A stretch of DNA of 64,000 bases from Chlorokybus atmophyticus. Taxonomy: Eukaryota; Streptophyta; Chlorokybophyceae; Chlorokybales; Chlorokybaceae. The stretch lies in NCBI GenBank assembly GCA_009103225.1, contig RHPI01003389.1:116785-180784 (forward strand), read 5' to 3'. A program made the translations under genes and the position numbers. Positions 1 through 9,223 of this stretch are shown piece after piece. The notes below the pieces were generated by a model. The model made no database searches. It had not been told where the DNA came from and was given only the letters and a program-made list of their open reading frames with translations. Within the stretch, counting starts at the first letter, position 1. Each line of letters starts with the position of its first letter.

Positions 1-1
1 G

Positions 2-808
2 CAGCCCAAAGAAACACCCAAGAGCAGCGAACATTTGCATTATCAACTTCGTTCTCCACATCACATGCAACTTGCGGTGGTGCGCCAGGTGCATGTCATC
101 AATGTATTCTAAGGTGCCGAAGCCTCGCATCCGCATTGGTCCGTAAATCACTTGTTGCGTGATGGTGAAAGCATAGCATGCTATACTCAGGCCAAAGGAA
201 AGAACATTCCATTGAAACACTTGATCTTGGTACGATATACACAAGAACCTGCGATGTTGCGGTTGTACGGGAATGTGATAGTAGCCCGACTTCATGTCAA
301 GGCTAGCTTGCCACCATCCTTTGTGCGTGTAGTGGAGAATATCGAATAACTTCTTGTAATGGAAGAGAACGTGCGCTAGAAAGAGATTCACATAGCGCAA
401 GTCAACTATTAACCTGAGTTTAGGTTGCGTAACTACACCCATCCCCGACACCACTTGCGGAGCTGCATCCACGAGCACAGGTGTAATACCACCAGTGCAC
501 ACCAAGTTGCTCAGTTCATTCTGCACGAATGCAGCGTGCTCTATCACCGAGGCTCTATTACGGAGCTGCACCGAGTGGGAGTGCGTTTTAACAACGCTGC
601 TCTGCGGTGCGCGCAGTTCAGGCCCTCCTCCCTCAACATCATTTCTACTTGTTTCCGCTTTTTGGGGGAAGCAGCAGCCGTGCCCACAAAACGCAATGGC
701 AAACCATGCCGTATCTAGCCCAACACTTTCTCCGCAGCTGGATGCTCCGTCCAGCATTCCCAAGCCGCTGCGTGGTGAGTTGGCAACGCAGCCGTAAAAA
801 GCGTGGCA
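2..808 (-). CDS. Reverse transcriptase fragment (DIRS/gypsy-type), partial
   Basis: One minus-strand frame is open from 808 to the window edge (about 269 codons). It carries RT motifs in the right order: a KLRLIVDLRYVN stretch around 425-390, DMKSGYYHIP around 290-260, FGLS near 180, and the catalytic box YIDDM near 100. The last matches the YxDD active site. The combination of DMKSGYYHIP and a QW-VLSFGLS stretch resembles DIRS/Pao-type and gypsy-type enzymes more than LINE enzymes. An in-frame TGA at 811-809 ends the frame upstream, so the start is not preserved or lies in another frame. The product would copy element RNA into DNA. RNase H and any recombinase would lie left of the window. 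Confidence 0.7.
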
Positions 809-825
809 TCATGCATGATGCCACG
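802..825. repeat. 24-bp perfect palindrome
   Basis: The 24 bases at 802-825 equal their own reverse complement; half-site CGTGGCATCATG. It lies just upstream of the RT frame at 808. Confidence 0.7.
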
Positions 826-918
826 TATTTGACCCAACCACTCAGCCTCTGTACAGTCCGGAAGAACAGGTTCTGCTGCCAGGCAGGAGAGCTAGCGCAG
901 CACGTGCATCACAACGCG

Positions 919-1728
919 TCACTGCTTGTCTTGAGACCAGGGCGCCGACAGCCTTGGCGTGGGCCATACCGCAGGCGACACTGCTGCTGGCTCCGCCAGC
1001 AGAAGGGGTTGCTGTGCGCGCAGGTGCAAGGCCTGCTCTGCAGCGTGTTCCGGATGTTCCTCGCCTGCAGACAGCTCCGGCGCCCACGAGACATCCTGCT
1101 GGTCGCATGAGGGTGCTGCGCATTGTCTTAGGTCATCAACTGCAGCAGAAACAGCAAATGTGAGAGGTGCAGTTCGTGCAGGCGCGGCTATGGGCTCGTC
1201 GCCTGATGACGCAGCTACCGCGACAGCCTCATGCTGAGCTGCAGCGAGAGACAATATAGCGTACTCAGCTGCAGAGGACGACAGACGACGCTGTATCTTA
1301 GCAGCAGAACATTCTGCCGAAGATGCCGCAGCTATGGCGACGGGCTGGTCACGCACCAAGCCATGCTGCAACAGCACGGCGGACTGTGCTGTACTGGACA
1401 GCTGCGGTGCCAAGGCTGCAGGTGGTTCAGCGCGCGTCAGTGACGTGGTCACAGGTCGTCGTGCAGTCAGGGTAGAGTCGCATGCGTGTGGCGACACTGC
1501 ATGCGTCGTAGAGACACTGCAAATGCGCCTGCAGCGGTGGGCCTCAGGTGCCATGTGACACAGCGACACTGCCAGACTGTGCGGAGCAGACTGCAGGCGC
1601 ATGCACATGCAACGCACAGCCAGCACAGCAGAGCAGTATGGGCGTATATACATGTATGACAAAGGGGGAAAGACAGTGTTGGCCACACACGCACAGTGTG
1701 GGCACAGCTGACAGCCGCCCACCAACAA
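919..1728 (-). other. Ala/Ser-rich low-complexity stretch
   Basis: A 269-codon minus-strand frame is open but rich in Ala, Ser, Gln and Cys, with no recognisable motif. It sits between the Cys-containing relic and the RT. It could be linker sequence of the retroelement or an open frame by chance of composition. I do not claim a product. Confidence 0.25.
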
Positions 1729-2085
1729 CTAGCTAATCACATAGCTTAACTGCTCGCATTTTCTTTTGCCGGCGCTGCGGCATTCTTTCGTCGGGGGCTT
1801 GTCCTGCTGACGTCCACCTCCCGCATTCTGCTGCAGTTGGTCATGGCGTCTGTCCTTGTCCATATACGTCAGCGTATCTTGCTCACGCCGTCTGTCACGG
1901 TGACCAGCATTCTTGGTGCTCACAATCCTGAGCGTGGCATAATAAGCAACAAAGCGCGGCATGCATGCAGCGCAGATGTACACAAGGGCACGGCTACTGG
2001 CCACCATGCACAGGCCGCCCTTGAACAGAAAACAAACCTGGCAACGTGCCGGAACTAACTTCGATGTTGTGCAGCCGTGCGCCAC
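1729..2085 (-). pseudogene. Cys-containing protein-like relic of the retroelement
   Basis: The frame carries a C-x2-C pair near its start (CQVC) and another (CAAC) about 25 residues on, followed by a basic, Gln/Lys-rich tail. The spacing suggests a small zinc-binding module but no family is recognised. A second protein-like frame, with a stretch TYTEARLIDEDLNLYSEVWR, overlaps just upstream near 2150-2070 in a different phase and ends in a stop. This suggests a frameshift between them. Confidence 0.35.
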
Positions 2086-2183
2086 ACTTCACTGTACAGG
2101 TTCAGGTCCTCGTCGATGAGACGAGCCTCCGTATATGTCTTCGAGAGCTTTGTCTTCTCCAAATTCGCGGAACAAGCTAGCTT

Positions 2184-2456
2184 CTAGCAGCACATGTACA
2201 TATGCTGCCATGAGCAGTACCTTGAATCCGTGATGAGCTCGGAACACCTCCACATGTTAAGGAGGCCTCGCATGGACAAGTCATTGGTGATGCGGTTTAC
2301 AATTTTTTGCCGCACCCGCACATAATGAGATGTGCGAGTGGATTGCACGACAAGCATGCCGTTGGGTGCAAGCACCATGCTACTGGTGTTGGCGAACCCA
2401 TCTTCATCCTCGATGGGCGGTGCGAGAGTGTGCGCGGGGGCATCCATGAGAAGCAC
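2184..2456 (-). pseudogene. Protein-like relic, unknown
   Basis: A minus-strand frame of 90 codons has balanced composition, including DEDGFANTSSMVLAPNG and a hydrophilic VRVRQKIVNRI stretch. It looks like former coding sequence of the retroelement. No family is recognised. Confidence 0.3.
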
Positions 2457-2483
2457 ACATGAAGCGGGAACTGGCGCTTTGAG

Positions 2484-3715
2484 TTATGAGGGTAGGAGTG
2501 TGGTGTTGAGGGTGCCTAGTGCGGAATCCTCCACGCCATCAACACGCGCTACCAAGCATTCACAACTCATACTAGGTATGTACACTACCTTGTTGACGAG
2601 GACGTGGAGGTCACAAGGAGGAGCCACGTCCTCACTACTCGCCGCCCCCATCGTCCTCGCTTGAGTATAAGGCCATGTAGCTCTCCACGGCAGCGGTGAG
2701 GGCCTGGAAGGCCCCAGCTGCAAAGTCACATTGGCACTGCCAACGGCACTGGCAGTGCCGGCGCCCTGCGCTCCTGACAGCACGCAGGGTCTCCATGCGG
2801 GAACGGCGGGAACCGGAGGAACCGCTCTCTCCGGAGGAAGGGGTGGAGGTGGCTGACAGGGGAGAGGTGGGGGAGGTTGCGCCGCCTGAAGAAGTGGTGG
2901 AGGCGCGTGAGATGTGGCCTCCAGTTGTGGGGGAGAGCGGCGGGAGGAATGAGCGCGGCTCCGTACTGGGGCTCTGCGCCTGGCAGGGCTTCGGCTCCGA
3001 CTGTGGCTGCAAGTCCTGCTGCGGCTGGGGCTCTGGCTCCGGTTCCGCTCCCACAACGGCATCGATGATGACGCCGTCAGCGAGCTGCTGCGCTGAGGGC
3101 GCTGCAGATGGTGGGAGCTGCGACGCGGGCTCCGTTGGGGCTCCGCTTCAGGCTGCAACTCCGCCTGTGAGGTGGGGTCCTGCTGCGCCTCCGGTGCGGG
3201 CTCAGGTGCTGGCGCCAAGGCTTCCTGAGGGGCTGCTGGTGCCGGTGCTGGCTGGTGCGGTGGGGAGATGCCGACCCACCTGCCATGCGGGTTGGGAAAA
3301 GTGCGGCGCAGGGTGGTGCGCTCCCTGCCGAACACCATACGCAGGCGACGCGCCCGCGGTGTTGCCGCCGGGTCCTGCAGGAGAGGAGGCAGGGACACGA
3401 CGATGACGTCACACCACACACCTGCCTCACACACCTGCAGCAAAGCTTGGCGGGTTTGAGGGGCTGAGGGGTCGCTGACTCCGACCTCCACCACTAGACC
3501 TCCTGCAGACCGAGCAGCGGACCAACGCCAATCATGAGGCAATCATGCAGGGGACGGGTGTTGAAGTAGCGGACATCCACCTGCTTGGTGATGTCTATCG
3601 CCAGCAGATCATCCACAACAACACCCAAAGCTACTTGCTGGCGCCAAGCACACAGCTGCACAGGGCGAAAACTGCTCCCCAGCAGCTGCTGCTCGACGCC
3701 GTCCTCCGGTGGCAA
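2484..3715 (-). pseudogene. Pro/Arg-Ser-rich frame with a probable frameshift, possible gag-like region
   Basis: Two overlapping minus-strand frames read as one protein if joined near 3540. The first (3715-3494) includes LCAWRQQVALGVVVDDLL and FNTRPLHDCLM. The second (3542-2484, 352 codons) starts with a globular-looking segment and continues into Pro/Ala/Gln repeats and an RS-rich tract (residues about 165-205). No splice signals of reasonable intron length separate them, so a frameshift is the simplest reading. Its position ahead of RT on the same strand fits a gag-like ORF, but no gag motif is visible. Confidence 0.35.
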
Positions 3716-3814
3716 GAGAAAACGCTTTGCCGTCTGTCCTGGAGGCTCCAGCGGTGACCAAGGATTGTGCGCCGCTGAGCCAGGACCGTTCTGCAGGCCG
3801 ACGGCTCACACTCG

Positions 3815-4124
3815 CATTTGAGCAAGCACGACGTTGATGGCGCCCACAGCGTCAACAATAACAAGAACAGCTGCTGCGGCTTCAGCCGCAGCAGTTGTTC
3901 ACTTGCCACGCTTGGCAAGGTTGCCAGCTGCCCGGCTTTTGGGCACCGCCCATCAGGCCGACGTCGCTGGCTACGGCGGCGTCATGCCCGAGGGGCAACA
4001 TGACGCGACCGCGCACACAAGGTGCGCACAAGCATACCGTTTCTTGTGCGTCCTCAGACGCAGCAAAGGCGCGCTTACAGAGAGACACTCGCTAGCCTAT
4101 AAGCTCTCGAGTATTAATGCGTGA
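3815..4124 (+). repeat. Inverted repeat copy A (about 310 bp)
   Basis: This segment is matched in reverse complement at 8591-8900, by eye at roughly 85 percent identity or better, over two overlapping translated frames. Homology stops abruptly after the shared GAGTATTAATGCGTGAA at the inner end and near GTGCTTGCTCAA at the outer end. It probably represents a terminal or leader segment of one element family. Copy A adjoins the minus-strand retroelement at 1-3830. Confidence 0.75.
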
Positions 4125-4309
4125 AAATATTGTAGTGAAGTGTAATTGAAATCTGTATGGTGTGGTAGATCAAAAGGTTGTCACAATTCCAGAGGGCGAA
4201 AAGAGTTTAAAATTGTTTTGTTCTCTAGATTTTGCATCACGTTATGGCACAACGTCTACCTTCCACTTAGCACTGTAGTGCATCATAGTACGAGTCAACA
4301 CTAGGCATG

Positions 4310-4335
4310 TAAATGTACACTTAAGTGTACATTTA
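4310..4335. repeat. 26-bp perfect palindrome
   Basis: The sequence is its own reverse complement and contains the core TGTACACTTAAGTGTACA. The same 18-bp core recurs in the palindrome at 4875-4906. Confidence 0.8.
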
Positions 4336-4691
4336 AACGGCCTTCTTGGCCGGTGGTGATGTGACAATGCAACATGTGACATATTGTTGGATGGCTCTCA
4401 GCGTGACGTGTCTAGGAAAGTATGGTTTGAAAGTTGCATGCATTCAAATGTTTAACCCTGTGATTAGGGCTTGCTGATCGGACGCGTCGAGGAACCTGTC
4501 GGGTTCACTCAGATAGGAATATCTTCTTACAGAGAAGGAATCTTGTAACAAGTTACCAATGAAAGTTGTTTTACTCAACGAGAGCTATCCAACATGCTCA
4601 TAAATGCCGCGAAATTCCTACACATGCAGCCGTAAGGACGCTTTGAAGGCCCTTACATAACTGTACGAAAGTGTACAGCGACTTTTGCCAT

Positions 4692-4739
4692 TTTGGTCGC
4701 GTACCAAGGTGTAACTTTACACCTCGGTACGCGACCAAA
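4692..4739. repeat. Hairpin with 23-bp arms, 2-base spacer
   Basis: Arms 4692-4714 and 4717-4739 are inverted copies with one mismatch. The arm begins TTTGGTCGCGTACC. Confidence 0.8.
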
Positions 4740-4874
4740 TTTGTACTTGTAACACAAGTGGCCAATCAAGCTGATATTTTGCACACTGGTTGCTTACAAT
4801 GTTAGCAATATGTGCATAAAGTTTTAGCTTGAAATGTAAAGGTTCGCAATTGTTATAGCAATGCTCAGCAGATG

Positions 4875-4906
4875 AGATAAGTGTACACTTAAGTGTACAC
4901 TTATCT
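4875..4906. repeat. 32-bp perfect palindrome
   Basis: Positions 4875-4906 are self-complementary and share the core TGTACACTTAAGTGTACA with the palindrome at 4310-4335. Confidence 0.8.
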
Positions 4907-5618
4907 ACAATCCTAGTGTTAATTTGTCGAGCGTCGAGTATTTCTGACGCCTTGAAACATATGCAAGAATGTGGTGGTATTGCGAGCAACAGTAGTAGCA
5001 GGTCCGATGGTATGCTGACTGGTATGCTGAGTGTACGAGCTGCTGAGTATGTAGTGTAAGCAGCACTGCTTTAAACCATACTTCACAAGTCTGTTATATA
5101 ATGTGAGCTCACATATCATATACTCTAGAGTATAGCATGCATCGCCGCATATGGTATGCTCGGCTCATGTATGCATGCATAGTGAGTAATGATTGGTTTA
5201 AAATGATATCTTCAAAGATGACGTGTTAAGTTGACATAATTATATAACCCGCTCATGCCCCCCCCCCCTTTTCTTATATGTGTGTGAGCAATACACAATG
5301 GCATGTGCATGCTTAATTGTTGCGGCTTGTATCTTCATAACTTATGCTTTTTCATGAGTGCAGGTGCGCAACAAAACGCATCATCACCTACTGCAATATT
5401 TGTAAAACCTTGGTGGGGGGCGTGATGAAGCATGTCCGCAAGACGACAAGTTGTATATGTCACCACAATAAGTGCACGGAAACAATGCTACATGCAGCAT
5501 GTAATGTCACATTGAATGCTGCATATTGCTATGGTAGCAGCATGCATGCGTCAAATTCAATGTAGCAATGTGCATATTTGGAATGTGATAGTCACAATTT
5601 ATTCCAAATCGTGACATT

Positions 5619-5910
5619 AGGCTGGGCGCAGGTTTGCAACCTGCGCGCCGAGCCAGTTTAACCTATGGTCGCATGAGCGATCGCGCCGCGATGGCAGGTG
5701 TTGCGCGGTGAGGATGGCCGGATCAAAAAGGCCGCGGGCAGACCGATGGTAAGGCCATGACCACGGCGACGTGGGCTAGTAAGTGCTTCATTGGATAATG
5801 AGAAACTCGTGGGTCAAGTTGGGGAGGAATGTCATGATTTGGGATACATTGTGACAGACCTCACTAATAGTGACGTCTTTTGCTACCATAGCCTAGTGAG
5901 CCCACTTGTT
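5619..5910 (+). repeat. tRNA-like short repeat, unit 1
   Basis: This 292-bp unit is repeated in direct orientation at 5996-6278 with most positions shared. Each unit starts with a T-arm-like hairpin (GCAGG-TTTGCAA-CCTGC in unit 1). Each ends with TAGCCTAGTG, which fits a pol III A box, at 5889-5898 here. Between the units, GGTTCAATTCC at 5938-5948 fits a B box, about 49 bases after that A-box-like site. These features suggest a tRNA-derived SINE or related pol III repeat in a head-to-tail pair. Confidence 0.6.
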
Positions 5911-5995
5911 GGAATGGTAACGGAGCTTGACGTCTCAGGTTCAATTCCCGCTGAGGCAGATCCAAGGGCAAAAAACATTTTGGGCGGCTTGCCCC

Positions 5996-6278
5996 AGGCT
6001 GGGCGTAGGTTCGCAACCTGTGCGCCGAGCCAGTTTAACCTATAGCCGCGATAGCAGGTCACGCGGTGAGGATGGCCGGATTAAAAAAAGGCCGCGGGAA
6101 GACCGGTCATGGTACGTCCGTGACCACAGCGACGTGGGCTAGTAAGTGCTTCATTGGATAATGAGGAACCCGTGGGTTAAGTTGAGGAGGAATGTCACGA
6201 TTTGGGATAAATTGTGACAGACCTCACTCATGGTAGCGTCTTTTGCTACCATAGCCTAGTGGTCGGAGCCCACTTGTT
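5996..6278 (+). repeat. tRNA-like short repeat, unit 2
   Basis: Second copy of the unit at 5619-5910. Its T-arm-like hairpin reads GTAGG-TTCGCAA-CCTGT. The A-box-like region at the end, TAGCCTAGTGGTCGGAGC, is closer to a real tRNA D arm than in unit 1. No B box at tRNA spacing follows it. Confidence 0.6.
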
Positions 6279-6501
6279 ACAGTGATGTCCGTAGGGCAGC
6301 ATGCATGGGTACAAAGTTTGCATTACAAAAGAGGGGCCATCAATGTAAGCAGATGCAATGTGTTGTTAATGCATCTTGGATGAGAGATCGAGAACCACAA
6401 ACCAATCGACACCACACATGTATATGGTATAATTATCGAGTATCATTATATGTCGTAGTCAATCAACGTACAGTGTACATACACGCTGGATATAGTATTT
6501 C

Positions 6502-6544
6502 GTTTGCTGAGAGGGGTATATCTGATATACCCCTCTCAGCAAAC
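6502..6544. repeat. Perfect hairpin, 21-bp arms, 1-base spacer
   Basis: Arms 6502-6522 and 6524-6544 are exact reverse complements; the left arm starts GTTTGCTGAGAGGGG. Such a structure could form a cruciform or a short hairpin RNA. Confidence 0.85.
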
Positions 6545-7315
6545 AAAGCAGACCTTGGTTATGGGGCTGATGCCCACGAGCTTGCAAGTGCAAAGCAGGA
6601 CAGCGATAGAGCAGCGGTGATTGTATCAGCATAGAGGCATAGTTCATGCAGTTTTCACAAAGCGGTTGCATGTCAACTTATAGAAGCAACGTCAACTACT
6701 ACAAGCAATCCTAAAAACAGCAATGGTGCAATTGACATTGAGCCGCGTCATACCATTCACAACACTAGCATGCATGCCCTACGCGGTGGTTGTGCTAGTG
6801 ACGATGTGCGACAAAAATATAGTATGCTATGTTTGCGGTTTTGTATTGCTGGGTACGGTAGCAGATCACGCTCAAATACTTGTCATGTATTGTCACCAAG
6901 TATACAACATTCCAAGGTGAATGCTCAGCAAGCTTCACCATGTCCAGCATGACACATGATCGAATGCTTACATCCACCACCGGGCACATGCTACAGTCTC
7001 TTTGTACCTGTGTTACCTACACGCTATTCACAACACCACTACTGCCCAACCCGGTTAGTCATGCATGCGTATGCTAGTACAGTGGCACGACCAGCAACTC
7101 AACTAGTAACAACTACAACAGCAACAATCAATGCAAGCTACTAGGTAAGGCATTATGATGCATGTCATGCGGTATCATGGTTTACCTGCTCACAGGGGCT
7201 GAGAGTCAGTTCAACATGCTCACTCTCACAGTACTGATGTGATTAATCACAGCAAGATGATCAGCAGGACCCTTGCCTTTGCATCTCCTCAACAATCATG
7301 CCACAAGCCGCTTGT

Positions 7316-7352
7316 GGAGGGGCTCACGGCCAAGTTGGCCGTGAGCCCCTCC
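7316..7352. repeat. Perfect hairpin, 17-bp arms, 3-base loop
   Basis: Arms 7316-7332 and 7336-7352 are exact reverse complements (GGAGGGGCTCACGGCCA). Confidence 0.85.
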
Positions 7353-7454
7353 CCGCCAAAAGCTATGCAGAGTTGCTTCGATGTACACACCACAATCATG
7401 CAAGTGTGGTTGAAATGCCTTATGAGCAGTAGCGTAGCTGAGTGGTTGTTGCAA

Positions 7455-8081
7455 CTACGAGCGCCGGTTCAGGTGCAAGCCATGGAAGATGTAACATGTG
7501 CCAAATGGCATGCCGCAAGCAGTAGCCCCGACCAAGACCTCCTCCAACTTGCGGGTAAACTGCACTCCTGCTGTGCCTCGTACAGGCATGCATGGTGCTG
7601 CTTGATCCTTCCAATTCTTCAAAGTGCTAAGTTGCACGAGCACTTCGTCAAAGTTGCTCACGACGTTGTCCACACGCACTTTGCAGCCTTTTCCTCCACG
7701 TTGCCACGTGCTCCATAGGTACACATATAATAAACGGTCTCGCATCAGCAACAGTTGACGCATGCCAGTAGCCTTACCTATCCGCTATGTCATATGTTGC
7801 AAAAGCTGATGTATGTGGCTCTCATTCAGGGGTTGAGCCTCCCGAAGGTGCCACCCATCACCAGCCAGCACGCGTTGATATACCTTCAGGTACTCTTGTA
7901 ATTCTGGTGCTGCAAGGATTGCCAACAAGTTGTACAGGATCCCAGCATTGGTTGACCTCGGCCCAGTGAGGCGTGGCCATTGACCAGATGGTTGACAACA
8001 CGCGTGCGTGCATAATGAGCCAGCTGCTACACAAAAGTCCAGAGTTGTTGTTACACTGCTCGTGCTCCATGCATAGGCAAC
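7455..8081 (-). pseudogene. Tyrosine-recombinase-like relic
   Basis: Two minus-strand frames read in order. The first, about 8000-7788, includes AAPELQEYLKVYQRVLAG and EAQPLNESHIHQLLQHM, like the core-binding domain of algal DIRS/Crypton-type recombinases. The second, 7763-7455, includes MRDRLLYVYLWSTWQRGGKG, in which QRGG resembles the box I region holding the first catalytic Arg. A frameshift separates them. I do not find the later H-x-x-R and Tyr motifs, so it is truncated as well as frameshifted. The assignment rests on pattern memory. Confidence 0.4.
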
Positions 8082-8239
8082 CAATGCCCATGCAGGTATG
8101 CGCGTACAAAATGTGGCCCCACAGCCAGTACACTCTCCCCGTGTCCTTGCACAAATGCATCAGACTCCCTCCATGCTACATTGTTGGCACGTTGGTGCTC
8201 AGCTCCAATAGCATGCACGCTTATCGTCTGTGATGCGGC

Positions 8240-8282
8240 TATATATATATATATATATATGTGTATATATATATATATATAT
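8240..8282. repeat. (TA)n microsatellite
   Basis: An uninterrupted TA run is broken once by GTG near 8261. Confidence 0.9.
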
Positions 8283-8440
8283 GCTAACAGCTGTTGCTGG
8301 CTATGCTGGGTCCCCACTCGGGGCCTCTCCTCGTCAACCAGTGCTGCCACTCGCAGCGTACGGCTATAAGCCTCAACGGCTTGAGCTGTTGTAAGCCTGC
8401 GAGTGGTGAAATTTTGGCAATAAGTGTATTGTGAAATTTG

Positions 8441-8589
8441 GTTATGCTAGTACGCACAGCCTAGATGAGGACTCTTATCCACGGCTGAGCCTCACTGCCA
8501 AAGTTTAATCTAGTCAGGTAAGCAAACGTCTCAAGCTAAATAAGCTGGTTAGCATTAACTATCATATCATCTGGTTGTAAGTTCAGATG
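8441..8589 (+). repeat. 149-bp direct repeat, left copy
   Basis: Matches 9076-9223 in the same orientation, starting GCTAGTACGCACAGCC and ending near CAGATG. Together the copies bracket 8590-9075. Confidence 0.75.
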
Positions 8590-8590
8590 T

Positions 8591-8900
8591 TCACGCATTA
8601 ATACTCGCTAGCTTGTAGGCTAGCGAGTGTCTGTCTATAAGCACGTCTTTGCTGCATCTGAGGACGCACAAGAAACAGTTTGCTTGTGCGCACCTGTTGT
8701 GCGCAGTCGCATCATCTTGCCCCTCGGGCATGACGCCACCGTAGCCAGCGATGTCGGCTTGATGGGCGGTGCTTAGAAGCCGGGCAGCTGGCAACCTTGC
8801 CAAGCGTGGCAAGTGAACAACTAATGTGGTTGAAGCCGCAGCAGCTGTTCTTGTTCTCGTTGGCGCTGTGGGCGCCATCACCGTCGTGCTTGCTCAACCG
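8591..8900 (-). repeat. Inverted repeat copy B (about 310 bp)
   Basis: Reverse-complement partner of 3815-4124. It starts one or two bases after the direct repeat 8441-8589, so it forms the left interior of the unit bracketed by the 149-bp repeats. Confidence 0.75.
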
Positions 8901-9075
8901 CGCACCCAACCCAACCACCCGCGCTGCCGCCACCGCTGTTGCCACCTCCTTCAGCACAACTGTTGTGGTGTAGCTGACGGCTACAGTATGGGCAGCACCG
9001 TCCACGTGGCAGCTATGGCTCACGTGATCTTGTGCGCACTCAGTCGTCGGATGTGCATTTCGCACCGTTTCCTAA

Positions 9076-9223
9076 GGCTATGCTAGTACGCACAGCCTTA
9101 ATGAAGACTCTCATCCATGGTTGAGCCTCATTGCCGAAAATTGATCTATTCGAGCAAGCAAACATCTCAAGCTGAATAAGCTGGTTGTTAACATTAACTA
9201 TCATCTGGCTCCAAGTTTAGATG
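9076..9223 (+). repeat. 148-bp direct repeat, right copy
   Basis: Right partner of 8441-8589, at roughly 80-85 percent identity by eye. The arrangement repeat-486 bp-repeat resembles a miniature terminal-direct-repeat element or a deleted derivative of the DIRS-like family. Confidence 0.75.

Larger units (their letters stand above)
1..3830 (-). mobile_element. Degenerate DIRS-like retroelement, left part outside the window
   Basis: The minus strand carries a series of protein-like but broken reading frames ending in a reverse transcriptase that runs off the left edge. In element order, right to left, these are an RS/proline-rich frame (about 3715-2484), a short frame (2456-2184), a Cys-containing frame (2085-1729), an Ala/Ser-rich stretch (1728-919) and the reverse transcriptase (808-1). 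Frames change without convincing introns, so I read this as a decayed element. The DIRS assignment rests on the RT motifs and on a tyrosine-recombinase-like relic nearby at 7.4-8.1 kb. That all pieces belong to one element is inferred from strand and adjacency. Confidence 0.5.
4125..5618. other. AT-rich interval without a recognisable gene
   Basis: Apart from the palindromes listed separately and a C tract near 5258, I see no supported gene. A weak Cys-containing reading near 5344-5480 (+), with YCNICKTLVGG, faintly resembles a BED-type zinc finger but is too short to call. Confidence 0.4.

Noticed and set aside
5880-5965. A functional tRNA gene around the A- and B-box-like sites
   Set aside because: The acceptor ends do not pair and the T stem next to the B-box-like site has two mismatches; a derived repeat fits better.
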